DNA from: Cepaea nemoralis
Taxonomy: Eukaryota > Mollusca > Gastropoda > Stylommatophora > Helicidae
Direction: 5' to 3'
DNA: 64,000 nucleotides
NCBI GenBank assembly: GCA_014155875.1
Contig: JACEFZ010011703.1
Span: forward strand, 62,001 to 126,000
The position numbers and the translations under genes were made by a program. Of the stretch, positions 22,366 through 33,059 are shown piece after piece. Under the pieces are notes generated by a model. That model did not search any database. It worked only from the letters and a program-made list of their open reading frames with translations, and was not told where the DNA came from. Positions within the stretch are counted from its first letter, which is position 1. Each line of letters begins with the position of its first letter.

Positions 22366-23611
22366 CAGTGGTTCTCAACCCGGTACAATCCCATGGACCT
22401 TCTTCAACAAAATATGAATGGTCACAAAATATAACTAGGAAACTCAACAAAAGAAATACACACACAGAAACAAGCCAATGTTTTTAACAACGAACAAAAA
22501 TACATGAGAATATCTAGTCAGGAAACTGAAATATCACAATCACAACTAAGTAATCCACAAGTCTCATAGAATACCACAAGCAAAGTCCTAACGTTCAGGA
22601 AATGAAAATATAGAAAGGCAGAAGGAGATTAGGGTGTTGATAAAGACTGTTTGAAATGTTAGTTTGTATCTGTGTGTGACTTTCCTTTTGTCGAGCTTTC
22701 TGGTTATATTTTGTGCTCATTCATTTTCCGGCAGCAGTGGCCCAGATTTTTAATGTGCTTATGAAAAGATTTTGTGCCAAACAAAAAGTAGGTTTGAACC
22801 AAACGAAGATGAATGGCTGAAAATGGGAAGTAGGGATGTGTCAGACTTATGATTTTAAAGCTTTTAATATTGTAGCAGACATGTTGTATTATAACACAAT
22901 GATAAAATTTGGGCAATATAAAAGCCCATTCCAGACACAGGAAGTCGCTTAATACGATTAATCATTCCATGGCACTTTATCAGTTAATGAAATGTCAGAA
23001 TACCATGCCCCAGCTTTCTTTGTTTGACTCATAAACTGTATTATCAATAAAATCCATATAATACTGAAGGTCTTTTACTATTGTTATATTAGCAAGTATT
23101 TATTTATCTTGATCGTCTCCAAGTCCTACACCGGTCAGTTGGACTAAAATGTTGACTTCTCGTCCTTGACTAGGGAACATAACTTACAATTACCTCAGAA
23201 GACGGAATGGGTTCTCCAGCGAGGGGCACTGGTAATAGGGAATTGCAATCCACATGCAAAGATCAGACCAGTGCATTAGACGTAGTAGCATGTGTGTGGA
23301 CTACGCCTGAATTCAAAGCAAGCAAACAAGAAAAGCAACAACAAATAATATAAGAGTGTCATATCTTTTAATGCCGCTAAAATATTTAACCTGTTTTTTT
23401 TTCCAGCTTCTTTAAAGCTTCTATATTTGTAAGTAATTTAACAGGTCGCACTCAAAGATCCTTCAGTAAACATATCTAACACAGTGAGGACAATGACCAG
23501 GTTGATGTATCTAGAAATATCAACATTCTAAAGGTTTAGACCTCTGGTCACAAATTCTATGACTCCCCACCTTCCCCTGAAACCTTAAAATGATCTCCAG
23601 GCTGAGAACCA
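22366..23611. mobile_element. Non-autonomous hAT-type element, 1.25 kb
   Basis: Starts CAGTGGTTCTCAACCC and ends GGCTGAGAACCACTG, the same terminal type as the MITEs in the 5' array. A clear 8-bp duplication is not visible. No transposase frame. A SINE family C copy lies inside at 23118-23325. Confidence 0.65.
23118..23325 (+). repeat. SINE family C, 5'-truncated
   Basis: Contains CCTACACCGGTCAGTTGGAC, CAATCCACATGCAAAG and GGACTACGCCTGAATTCAAA in the family order; the head is missing. Confidence 0.7.
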
Positions 23612-23624
23612 CTGCGATGTTCAC

Positions 23625-24240
23625 AGACAGAACACAAAGACACAAAGCCATGTATGGTCCATAAAATGGGTGTAAAAAATGACACATATGTTACATATAC
23701 CTTTTAATATAATATGCTTTTGTATGTTCAAAGTTCTACATAACATATTAACGGTATGATGGAATTTATACATATAGTATTTGTATGTTGGAAGATGAAA
23801 AAACTTAACTGATGATTCAAAGAATGTTTGAAAATTATATATGAACATAATACTTTTGATTGTTGGAACAGAAATCAATTATGCAGACAAAGTAATCAAT
23901 AATTCACTGTCTTTCTTCATGTCAGAAATTAAACATGTTCCATGTTTTGTATGTAAAGAAACATGAGAAAGGCTGACTGTCTTGTCTGTATGTGAGAAAC
24001 AAGACACAAGATCTACAAACTGTCTGTCTGTATGTTAGGAACAAGACACAAGCAAGTCTGTCTTTATGTGAGGAACAAGACACAAACATTTGAATACATG
24101 TTTCTGTATTTTGGAATACATAGCAATATTAAAATGTATTGAATGTTGTTCGGCAGGTCATAACAAACAAAGATAACAATACTTAATCATAAACTGAAAC
24201 AACAACATTTCAGCACTGTTAGCAGAATTATTAATCAGCA
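23625..24240. other. AT-rich sequence with a short tandem repeat
   Basis: At 23965-24085 three copies of a unit with GTCTGT..ATGTGAGGAACAAGACACAA lie in tandem. Nothing else is recognised. Confidence 0.4.
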
Positions 24241-24254
24241 CATCGTGGGGTGGT

Positions 24255-24500
24255 CAAGTACATGAGTCTCCATGGAGATGTCACTAAGCCATCCGCCTCA
24301 TGCCCCGAAAGTCATGGGTTCATTTTCAGACCATATTGTTCAGTCCATGAGAGGAGGAGAAGGAGGGTGGTCACTGCTGGAACTACTGAGTTCTTGCACT
24401 GTGTGACGCTCTCAGCTGGCAGCTTGCCATTCTGCTGACAGAGACCGAGGTAGGTGTTGGTCAAATCTGGTGCGATGAAGCCGATCCTCTTGTCTTTATC
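24255..24500 (+). repeat. SINE family A copy, diverged
   Basis: GAGTCTCCATGGAGATGTC and CATGGGTTCATTTTC (box-like), then CTTGCACTGTGTGACGCT and GATGAAGCCGATCCTCTTG in family order. Confidence 0.6.
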
Positions 24501-24663
24501 TGTTCAGAGTCACCACCATCGGACACAAATACCACCTTCCCTGCACTGTGAACTGTCAGCAAAGACATATTCTCCCTTGTCCACCTCTCAAAGTTCAACG
24601 CCATTTTGACAAGTTTGTTAAATTTATGTGAGCATTTATTTAATACAGTCTACTTTACTGCAG

Positions 24664-24970
24664 AAGCCCTGACAGCACAGTGACTAATGTGCTTGCTGCC
24701 CCAAGCAAAGGTCCAGGCTCAACTGCCAGGAGCGGCAAATTATCCACTGAACACCAATTTGTTCCAAGGTCAGCACGGCCAAGAGGTTTATCATGCTTGT
24801 GCTGAAACTTCCTGTGCACAGATGGCAGGGCAGTGGGTGCGTTCTACACACCAGTCAGTTTGTCTTGTTCAGAAATCAATGGCAAACTAATGAGTGCAAA
24901 ATTGCATAGTAAAAATCAACCTGACGTTGATTGCAACATCCTGTAAAGGACATGCAACATCTTCTAATGG
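24664..24970 (+). repeat. tRNA-headed SINE, family D
   Basis: Head AGCACAGTGACTAATGTGC, then GGTCCAGGCTCAACTGCC, GCAAACTAATGAGTG and GTTGATTGCAACATCCTGTA with AAGGACATGCAACAT at the end. Same family as 31208-31465. Confidence 0.65.
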
Positions 24971-25195
24971 TTCCATGATTGACCTACTTTCATCAAATGG
25001 GCATCTGATCAGTTTCAGAATGATCTCGGAAGGACAGGTGACTAGCAAGGCAACGGGCCACCCCATCCCATTATGCTGTGACCTAGAATATGTACTGGCC
25101 TATATACTTGACACCCCACGACATTACCTATCCTGGGACTACTTGTATCTGTTCTTGACTGCACGGGGTGTCCACGCACGTAGCAAACACTAGTA

Positions 25196-26167
25196 TTGAA
25201 TTATTACCACAGCCTCTTCAACAATATTTATCACCATTACCAGAGACAGGGATGTGTGCTCTCTCCCCTGCTATTCAATATCTACATGGACAGAATTTCC
25301 AAAGAAGCAAGTCTCGACAGACCAGATTCAGAAAATTTAGAACTCTTAACTCCAGATGAAACAACTGACCCACAAGGAATAAATGAACTTCTATTTGCAG
25401 ATGATCAGTGCCTGTTTTACAGCGACGAGGGCAGACTACAAAATCATATTACTAATCTGAGTTCAACCTGCAGCAGATACAATATGAGTATAAACACAGC
25501 CAAAACCGAAGTAATGCAAGTTAGCAGATCGCCAGGCCCACTAAGTATACAGATAAATAACACACCTCTGAAACAAGTTAAAGAATTCAAATACCTTGGA
25601 AGTATGATCACAGAAGATGGCAGATTAGACAGAGAAATTGAAATCAGATGTCAAAAAGCTAGAGCACTTACATATCAACTGTCACCCTTACTGAAACATC
25701 CAAACATACCCATGTCCGCAAAACGACAGATAATAAACAGCATATTCACACCAACCCTATGCTACCAATCTCAAACCTGGACTTTATCCAAATTACACCT
25801 TCGCAGGATCAACACCTGCGAAATGAGATGCCTGAGGAGAGCTGCCAACTTAACAATCCGAGACCGAGTAAGGAATGTTACTATCAGACAGACTGTGGGA
25901 TCAACACCTTGTGCCACATTTATTGAAAGACAGAAGATCAAGTGGTTTGGCCATGTTGTTAGAATGCAACATCAGCAACTATCATCACTGGCCTTACATC
26001 AAAGATCATCTGCGACGAGACCACGAGGACGTCCAAGAAGAAAATGGATTGACGACATCAGAGACATTGTACAACCACACGGAATGACACTATCCAGTGC
26101 CGTCCACCGGGCGCTGGAACACAAATTATTCCTCCCCACGACGCTTGACGGCAGAAGTGGAAGATGA
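25196..26167 (+). CDS. LINE reverse-transcriptase C-terminal fragment, open for 323 codons
   Basis: The product would be the distal half of a non-LTR retrotransposon polymerase. Visible motifs are QGCVLSPLLFNIYMD (residues 18-32), ELLFADDQCLFYSD with the catalytic FADD (about 63-76), KTEVMQVS, EFKYLGSMI, and a typical LINE C-terminal series ending RQKIKWFGHVVRMQ and RPRGRPRRKWIDDI. The first two thirds of the reverse transcriptase and any endonuclease are missing, so this is 5'-truncated and the ATG at 25196 is only a frame marker. The absence of stops suggests a fairly young copy. Decayed relatives lie at 14750-16280. A short AT-rich tail follows. Clade (RTE/CR1-like) is not settled by eye. 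Confidence 0.8.
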   Translation: MNYYHSLFNNIYHHYQRQGCVLSPLLFNIYMDRISKEASLDRPDSENLELLTPDETTDPQGINELLFADDQCLFYSDEGRLQNHITNLSSTCSRYNMSINTAKTEVMQVSRSPGPLSIQINNTPLKQVKEFKYLGSMITEDGRLDREIEIRCQKARALTYQLSPLLKHPNIPMSAKRQIINSIFTPTLCYQSQTWTLSKLHLRRINTCEMRCLRRAANLTIRDRVRNVTIRQTVGSTPCATFIERQKIKWFGHVVRMQHQQLSSLALHQRSSATRPRGRPRRKWIDDIRDIVQPHGMTLSSAVHRALEHKLFLPTTLDGRSGR

Positions 26168-26179
26168 CGATGACCATCA

Positions 26180-26745
26180 TCATATGACCCTATCAGCTAG
26201 CGTAAACCTTCATACATCTCCACAGATCTTAGTCCTTGGTTCTCTGTGTCTAACTAACTAAATAACCGCCACCTTGCCATCTTGACAGACGATGTTTGTT
26301 ACATTGTGCTTTAAAAAAAAATAGGATTAACAACTACAATCCATGGCAATAGCAAATGTGACTGATCAGACCAAATTGTGCAGTAAATGTTCGTCCACAA
26401 TGGATGCATGTGAACATGTGGTCATTTCCACCACCACCCGATGTATACGGTGTCTGACCTATCTGCAATCAATTTCTTCTTTGTTTTGTACCTGCCCTAC
26501 CTACTTCACCATCCCAGTCATCCAGCATCATGTCTCTCTGCCTGCCCCGCCCCTTCTATCACTGATCTTTCCGGTTGTCGCTGTGTTTTCCAGAGCCTCT
26601 TTATTCATTACATGACAAAAAAACATTTAGATAAATGTTTATATAAAAATATACATATCAATATTTATACATTTATTAAATACTGCTCTTGTGGACTAAT
26701 AGCTTGAAGCACAATGAGGATGATCTGTTGACTAACTAAATACTG
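26180..26745 (-). pseudogene. LINE 3' end with C2H2-like zinc finger relic
   Basis: Minus strand at about 26440-26340 reads MFTCIHCGRTFTAQFGLIS followed by HICYCHG, a C2H2-like knuckle seen at the C-terminus of many LINE proteins. Equivalent sequence lies at 63450-63620. A block ending GAGGATGATCTGTTGACTAA at about 26715-26742 resembles the 3' end of the RNase H LINE family. Confidence 0.55.
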
Positions 26746-26834
26746 TCTATTCTATTGTGGAAAAAACAAAGAATGACAGTAGCACCAAAATTATATTTCA
26801 CTTATTCTTATTCTTTGTTCAACCAGCATTTTTC

Positions 26835-26955
26835 CTTTGTTGAACGGCATTTGTGCTGTGCCTGTTCATGGATGAGCAGCGATATATCTGTCTTTTCGAC
26901 AAACACATCCCAGTCTTTTCCAACACTTCTTGACCAGATTACCAGACTCAGGTAA
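26835..26955 (-). repeat. Old copy of the GAA-tailed retroposon
   Basis: Minus strand is alignable to 33779-33927 (CTGGTAATCTGGTCAA, GGGATGTGTTTGTCGAAAAG, ATGAACAGGCACAGCAC) but strongly diverged and without its tail. Confidence 0.5.
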
Positions 26956-27230
26956 AAATAAAATGGTAATCAAATACTGCATGTTCAAATACATTTGGTA
27001 ATCTATTTGAACACTATTTGGTTTGAAATGTACAATACTGGAATCAGTGGGCTTTGCTCAGTTGCTGCATGTTGTAGGTTAATAAAAAACAATATTTAAA
27101 AGATGCTGAAAACAATAACAACATAATCCATGTATATATGACATTAGCAGACAATGTTAAATAGCATAAATATTTACTGTTCTTAAATTACACAAATGTT
27201 TGGATAAAATGGACACCTGGTTCCTGAGGT

Positions 27231-27389
27231 TTACTTCTTCTTTTTAGTCATAGTGGAAGTGTGGCTTTGAACCTGCGCCTTTTGCTGAGCAAACAGGTTC
27301 ATTTCATCCTCCAGGCGTTTCTTGCTATCCTCCAGTTTTTGTTTCTCATCTGCGTGCTGCTTCTTCAGGGCGTCAAAGCGGTTGTGAAG
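27231..27389 (-). CDS. Septin exon 11 (C-terminal coiled coil and stop)
   Basis: Residues 364-415 in phase 0, from [17 protein letters not shown] to a lysine-rich end (TMTKKKK) and TAA at 27231-27233. The acceptor is TTCTACAG. It completes the heptad-rich helix begun in exon 10, which in SEPT6-group proteins pairs with the SEPT7 coiled coil. The short basic terminus resembles that of insect and vertebrate SEPT6-group septins. Confidence 0.92.
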   Translation of the reverse strand, partial: LHNRFDALKKQHADEKQKLEDSKKRLEDEMNLFAQQKAQVQSHTSTMTKKKK

Positions 27390-27415
27390 CTGTAGAATAT
27401 AACATGACTTCTTCA

Positions 27416-27565
27416 TTTATGTTCATAATTTCATGTTGCTACATTTATTTATGTTCATAATTTCATGTTGCTACATTTATGTTCATAATGTCACGTTGCT
27501 ACATTTATGTTCATAATGTCATGTTGCTACATTTATGTTCATAATGTCATGTTGCTACATTTACT
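27416..27565. repeat. 28-bp minisatellite next to the last septin exon
   Basis: About five copies of a unit containing TTTATGTTCATAATGTCATG and TTGCTACA, starting 27 bases inside the last intron, just upstream of the exon 11 acceptor in transcript direction. Confidence 0.85.
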
Positions 27566-27689
27566 TGTTTCATTATGGAAGATGCAGGACAGAGATTAAG
27601 AGCAGAAGAACAGGTCAAACAAAAGCTTATTTCAGAAGAAGAAAAGTATCTTACTTAATAAATCACTTCCATTGAATGTTAAAAAGTTA

Positions 27690-27785
27690 AAAGGTACAAA
27701 TATGACAGCTTTGTTGTAAACTGACACAATGCAATTACATCCAAAACAAACAGTACCGGATGAATTATGAAGAAGGAAAAAAATA
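27690..27785 (+). repeat. GAA-tailed retroposon, 5'-truncated
   Basis: GGTACAAATATGACAGC, TTGTAAACTGACACAATGC and CCGGATGAATTATGAAGAAG in family order. Confidence 0.55.
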
Positions 27786-27827
27786 ATGTCAAAAAGAAAG
27801 TACTAGTGGCAACTACTAGAAGTATTA

Positions 27828-29024
27828 GGGGCGTTCATTTTAAACCCGTTCCAATGACTTTATTACAAAAGTCTGAAAGAAACATTAACAGGTGTGGTAG
27901 AATTAAACAAAGCATTCATTTTGAATGAATTATGCTCCATGGGTTGGTAAGAAGAAGTCGCCGTAGGCATTCAGGCAAGCATCCCAGGCAAGCGAATGCC
28001 GTCCGCAAAAAAAGATTGTGGTTGTTTACTGAACCAAGTGTTTACCGCGTTCATTACGACTGCATCTGTGTGAAATTATTGCCCCTTGAGAGCTTTCTTT
28101 AGAGGTCCGAACAAATGAAAATCACATGGTGACAAATCAGGACTATAGGCTGGATGTTGCAGAATTTCCCACTTCTTCCTTGCTAATGCTTCCTGCACAA
28201 TCTTTGCGACATGCGGACGAGCATTATCGTGTAACAAAATCACACCGTGAGAAAGCATGCCAGGTCGTTTATTCTTGATGGCTTTTTGCAGCTTGTCTAG
28301 TGTCTGCAAGTAGTGGGTAGAGTTGATGTTGACACCAGGTTCTTTAAAGTCAACCAGCAATAGCCCTTCATGGTCATAAAATGCGCTCAGCATAACCTTA
28401 CCAGCGGAAACCTGTAACTTGAATTTTCTGGCTTTTAGTAATCCAGCATGCTTCCCATGCGTTCCTCTTTTTGATGGTCGGTCAACATCTGTGGTACCCA
28501 CAGTGAACACACCTTCCGATATAGCAGTTTCTTACGAACGACCTTTTGAATTGTCCCAATAGACACATCAAATTCTTTCGCTAGCGAACGTATACTTCGA
28601 CAACGGTTCATCTGTACTGCTGCATCAATTTTGGCGATGGTTTTTTTCTGTTGCAACAATATGCGCTTGACCCGGCTGTCGAAGATCTGTCGTGAACTGA
28701 CGTCATTTCCGAAACATTCGTGCCCGGTCTGTCATTGTTGTCTTCGACACACATTTGTTACCGTATGCTGCCTGCATTCTTCAATGAATTCCACTGGTCG
28801 ACATCCTTCAAATGAAATAAACTGAACCACCGCTCTTTGAACGGATTTTGGAGCAACCCGCCCATTTTCTAAACGGTCAGAAACCGAACCTATGCATCAT
28901 GGAACGCTGAGCACTTGCTCTTTTATTCATTGGTCAGTACTTATCACATCACTATGACATGATCATGTTCAACGTACGCAATTATGTGTGGTGCGGCACG
29001 AGCAGATTTCAAATGAATGCCCCT
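27828..29024 (-). pseudogene. Mariner-like element with broken transposase
   Basis: The ends GGGGCGTTCATTTTAAA (left) and GGGGCATTCATTTGAAA (right, minus strand) are imperfect TIRs beside TA. The minus strand carries an HTH region (SIRSLAKEFDVSIGTIQKVV, 28600-28540). After a frame change near 28440-28510 come VILLHDNARPHVAKIVQEAL (28250-28190) and HPAYSPDLSPCDFHLFGPLK (28160-28090), the conserved catalytic blocks of mariner transposases (known DD34D family). The N-terminal part beyond 28660 is frameshifted. It lies within a SINE family C copy whose halves are at about 27800-27827 and 29028-29072. At least two frame breaks; not functional. Confidence 0.85.
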
Positions 29025-29325
29025 TATAGTAGCATGTAAATGGACTATGCTCGAGTTCAAATCGAGCGAACGAAAATTGTACCTGTTGTGCTGTATGGCA
29101 GGGAATCATGGAATATGAATGAATAAAGTAAAGTAGGAAGAGCTTGCCCACCACTCTTGTCCCCAGCACATCTTACAATGACGAGTGTTTACATATTTTA
29201 CTTGCCTGACCCACAGCTTGTTTGTACTTAACCTTCTCTTGCCATGACATTTTTTTCTAGTCTTCGACAAAATAACATTTCAAAAGCTTAATTTTGCCCT
29301 CACGCTATTTATTCATTATTCAGGA

Positions 29326-29530
29326 GTCTCCATGGTGAAGTGGTTACTCCGGCTATCTAGCACTCCAAAGATTATGGGTTTGATTCCACACAGGAAGATT
29401 CAGTTCACAAGTGCAATTTTATTGAAGACTTTTGAGTTTGTGCTCTGTGTGATACTTTTGCCAGGTCCCCAGTGGAAAGAGGCCGAGCCATATGGGATAA
29501 TACCCACTGAAATTGATCCTTTTGCCTTTT
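29326..29530 (+). repeat. SINE family A copy
   Basis: GAGTCTCCATGGTGAAGTGG and TTATGGGTTTGATTCC box-like motifs, then TTTGTGCTCTGTGTGATAC and AAAGAGGCCGAGCCATATGG. Confidence 0.75.
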
Positions 29531-29791
29531 AAGACCCATTTTTATCCATTATTCATGTTTCTGCACTATAACTAAGTGTACAAGTCAGACTTATCCATTT
29601 TAATTTTCCTTCTAGCATATACAGAACGCACGAAACATTGAGCCTGTAGACAACCTATTTCATCAAGTATAATACATGTTCAAATAGCTTTCCATAAACA
29701 TTTTATCATGCAAGTAAAATAAATTGTTAAAACTGACTGCCATCTTAAGTGACACATTTCTTAACCCCTGCGATTAATATTCTGAAAACAC

Positions 29792-29793
<2 letters not shown>

Positions 29794-29867
<74 letters not shown>
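29794..29867. repeat. (TA)n microsatellite
   Basis: About 74 bp of uninterrupted TA. The apparent Ile-Tyr open frame is not a gene. Confidence 0.98.
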
Positions 29868-29869
<2 letters not shown>

Positions 29870-30087
29870 CCGTATGTGCAAACATGCACATATGTGTGAA
29901 GAATTCCATACTATCAAATCACCCCAGTATGTTACATTTTTTAATACATTATTTTCTCAAACCCCCACAACAACAAAAAATAATTTGCCAGATTAAGATA
30001 CTTTAAATGCAGTTTTCTTTGAACTGTTTTCTTTGAACTGTCTGTAGCAAGATGCTTTCACCACGAAGCATGACATCAAGGACTTAC

Positions 30088-30220
30088 CTCCTTCTCAGCC
30101 TCTTTCAGCTCCGACTCCTTCTCCTTGACTCGGATGACAAACATCTGCCTCATTTCATCTTCTTTCTTCTGCAGGTTGGTGATGTGCTCTTGGCGCTTCT
30201 GTTCGTAAGTCTCCGACAGA
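30088..30220 (-). CDS. Septin exon 10 (coiled coil)
   Basis: Residues 319 (split serine) to 363: [40 protein letters not shown]. Acceptor CCACACAG, donor GTAAGTCC, phase 1 in (completing an AG|T serine) and phase 0 out. The EEMRQMFV-type motif is diagnostic of the SEPT6 group and begins the C-terminal coiled coil. Confidence 0.93.
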
Positions 30221-30499
30221 CTGTGTGGAAGAAATCAGCATTAGTGGGAAATCAATGCCATACCCAAGAACCAGAAATGGATTGTGCTTGCAACAAATTA
30301 CCTTACAAGATTAGAGACATAAGGAGGAGGATGAGGAAAGAGGAGAGATGAAAGGAGGGAGAAGACAGGCAGTAAAGAGAATGCACTCACTGAAATTTCT
30401 TCCTTTCATAATTTTCTATTTAAAAAAAAAAAAAAAAACACTGACGTAAAATCAAGTACAAACAATAAAACTGCATACAAATTCATTTTTTAAAAATAA

Positions 30500-30920
30500 G
30501 CCACCTCATACAGCCTATACAACACACAAACATCAACCCTCACAGGACCCAATGAACACACACAAACATCAACTCTCACAGAACACAATGAGCAAAACAA
30601 AAACATCAATTCTCACAGAACACAATGAATGAATGAACAAATGCATGCATGCTCACACATAAAGAACCAAATCAACACATACATACAACCATCCAGAAAC
30701 CAATCAACACACACATACAAACATCAAGAAACCAATCAACATAAACATACATACAAACATTCAGAAACCAATCAACACACACTTATACAAACATCAAGAA
30801 ACCAATCAATACATACATACAAACATCCAGAAATTGATACACACACACACAGATACAAACATCAAGAAACCAATCAACAGACACACACAAACATCAAGAA
30901 ACCAACCAACACACAAACAA
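30500..30920. repeat. Minisatellite, about 33-bp unit in septin intron
   Basis: Repeats of ACAAACATCAAGAAACCAAT with ACACACACAT spacers, becoming more regular towards exon 9. It ends at the exon 9 donor. Upstream an A run of about 17 lies at 30421-30437. Confidence 0.85.
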
Positions 30921-30922
30921 AC

Positions 30923-31079
30923 CTTTTAGCCTCAGAATCGGAGAAACCCATCTCTTCCAGCTTGCTGCGGCGATACATCTCAAAGTGAACAGAGTGGGTC
31001 ACCTCTCTCAGGTCTTCCATGTTGGTCCGAATGAGCATCTCTCGCAGTTTCACAAAATCACAGTGGTTCTCATTTTCCA
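30923..31079 (-). CDS. Septin exon 9 (septin unique element end, C-terminal region)
   Basis: Residues 267 (split valine) to 319: [51 protein letters not shown]. Acceptor GTTTCAG, donor GTTTGT (weaker than the other donors in this gene), two split bases at each side. [15 protein letters not shown] is highly conserved across septins and belongs to the NC interface. High identity leaves no doubt about the family. Confidence 0.95.
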
Positions 31080-31207
31080 CTGAAACAATCCATATTAATA
31101 AATGACTGTTTCAGATGTACTTTTCACAAGGATATTCAGCTCAAACGTTCCATAAGAATTCTTACATCCTGGACCAACAGATTTGGGGTTAATGGGATAT
31201 CTATATT

Positions 31208-31465
31208 CCACCATATTGAGCCGGCTCTGTGGTGAAGTGGTTACAGACACAGTTTGTAATCCCACATACCCACGTTTGAAACACAGATGTGGGCAATTTG
31301 GCAGCAGACCACCTTACGTTGATTTTTTTAATTAAATTGTATGGGTGCTGGTCATTTAGAAAGCAATGGCAAACTACTGGATGTAAACTTGCCCAGTAAT
31401 CACGAACAGCCAAAAAATGCTGGGGTTGGCTGCTACGTTCTGTAAAAGAAATGCAACTAACTTTG
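31208..31465 (+). repeat. tRNA-headed SINE, family D
   Basis: CTCTGTGGTGAAGTGGTTAC (A box region), CCCACGTTTGAAACAC, CAATGGCAAACTACTGGATG, AAAATGCTGGGGTTGGCTGC and AAAAGAAATGCAACTAAC at the end. Copies in reverse at 17855, 49020, 51375 and 54140, and inside the 5' tandem unit. Confidence 0.75.
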
Positions 31466-31559
31466 TATATTGAACTGGACCAAAAGGTTAGAGGTTAAAG
31501 GACTATTTTCATTGCCCTGGACCAAAAGGTTAAAACTTAAAGGTCTATTTTCACTGACT

Positions 31560-31618
<59 letters not shown>
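31560..31618. repeat. 59-base uninterrupted G run
   Basis: A single homopolymer of G on the plus strand (C in the septin transcript). It directly precedes a SINE family B copy. The exact length may be unreliable in the assembly. Confidence 0.9.
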
Positions 31619-31990
31619 CTGCATTATGGTGTCCGCCTCGAGTGCTGGAGGTCCCAGGTTCAAGCCCTGGTGAGGACCAGGAATTTTTCATGTGGACTTC
31701 TAGTAATAAAATTTCCCCTGGTCTCTGGGTAGTGAGATCGGACGCCCGTGTGTATTGTTGCACACGTAAAAAAATCCCTTGGCAGTTGGAAATCGAAAAA
31801 GAGTAGCCTAAGCGCTGCTCGGCAAAATTTTTAGTTAAAATCTACCCAAAGTATTTCAGGATCCTCGCCGGTGCTACAGAGTTCGTGCACTGAGCTGAGT
31901 TTCTCCAAACGCAGGTGTGAGTTAGGAGAACAGAGCACTTATGGGTTACACCCGTGTGCCGTGATGTTGATCCATCGACATAACTAAACT
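31616..31990 (+). repeat. tRNA-headed SINE, family B
   Basis: Matches 8870-9262: GGTGTCCGCCTCGAGTGC, CCCAGGTTCAAGCCCTGG, CCTGGTCTCTGGGTAGTGAG, CCCTTGGCAGTTGG and GATGTTGATCCATCGAC. Confidence 0.85.
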
Positions 31991-32380
31991 TTCATTGACT
32001 AGACCAAAAGGTTAGAGGTTAAGTTAGAGGTTAAAGAACTATCTTCAATGACCTGGACCAAATGGTTAGAGGTTAAAAGACTTATCTTCATTGCATATAT
32101 GGTGAAGTGGTTTACAGCCTCTGGCTTATGCAGACCTAGTTGACATCAATGTCTGGACTATGTAGTGATAAGTCCAAATGAGCATCTATGCCAACTAATC
32201 TCTTAAAGAAGTCAGTGCTCTTTCATCTGTGATCGGGCCATAGGACAGGCTAGATCTTGCGCCCATTTGCCAGGATGGAGCTCCTCCAGACAGCTAAAGT
32301 TTCAATGCCAGTTAGTTCCCACAGATGGCGAGCTTGCCAACAGCTGTCTGTGACATGTGGTTGTGCGTGAGGTTACCGTT
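31991..32380. other. Intron sequence with short direct repeats
   Basis: GACCAAAAGGTTAGAGGTTA-type blocks recur at 31485-31540 and 31995-32075, i.e. on both sides of the poly-G/SINE B unit. The rest shows nothing recognisable. Confidence 0.45.
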
Positions 32381-32429
32381 ACCGCCTGAATACATTCATG
32401 CTCTTGTTCTCTCTCACACACAGCCCACC

Positions 32430-32658
32430 ATATGTTTCATGTATTCCATTGTCATTACCTTGAGCTGTTCCCCACTCCCCCATTCCTCTCTCACACACAC
32501 ATCCCTGTTACAGTAGGAACAATATATGTTTTATGTATTCCACTGTATTACTTACCTTGAAATGCCCCCCCCCCCCCCATGTATTCCACTATTACCTTTA
32601 CATGTCCCTCACTACTTCCTTCCCTCCCCCTCTTCCGTCATGTATTCCACTGTATTAC
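32430..32658. repeat. Degenerate tandem copies of the exon 8 donor region
   Basis: Blocks like CATGTATTCCACTGTATTAC followed by CTTGAACTGTCCCC occur about four times. The last one includes the real 3' border of septin exon 8. On the minus strand each copy presents GGGGACAGTTCAAGGTAAT-like sequence, a potential donor. Confidence 0.6.
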
Positions 32659-32755
32659 CTTGAACTGTCCCCCAAGGATACTGCCTGGCTTTAACCATCT
32701 TATTCCCGACCTTGACTTCATCATTGCTGCCAACCACAGCAAATGGAAGATGTTG
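32659..32755 (-). CDS. Septin exon 8 (septin unique element)
   Basis: Residues 235-266 plus one base of 267: [19 protein letters not shown], then [12 protein letters not shown]. Acceptor GATTTCAG, donor GTAATA, phase 0 in and phase 1 out (G|TG valine). Contains the [10 protein letters not shown] core of the septin unique element. The exon is very short and the antisense strand is open, so it could easily be missed. Confidence 0.93.
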
Positions 32756-33059
32756 CTGAAATCACACATTTGTCAAGACAATGAAGCAATGTCATAAGTA
32801 AGCACCAAAGCTCATAAACCTGTTCTTAAGTAAACAGTCTGTTGGCTTTCCCTTACCTGCAACATTTCTACAAAAGTTGTCTTTAACAGCAATTTTTGCA
32901 TTGAAAATACCGGAAAGTAAAATTTGAGGGGAACAGCACATGCAAGAAAATCAGGGTTCAGACGTTATAAAACAGTTAAAGGTTTGAGGATCGACTTCAT
33001 TATACCGGGTTTTACCCTGCCTTCTCAGTCTCTGTCTGCAGAATGGGAAGACTCATGCC

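Noticed and set aside
29749..30006. Ile-Tyr repeat protein
   Set aside because: Translation of a (TA)n microsatellite.
31457..31763. Polyproline and polyglycine proteins
   Set aside because: Translations of the G run beside a SINE.
32579..32797. Plus-strand 72-codon frame
   Set aside because: It is the antisense of septin exon 8.
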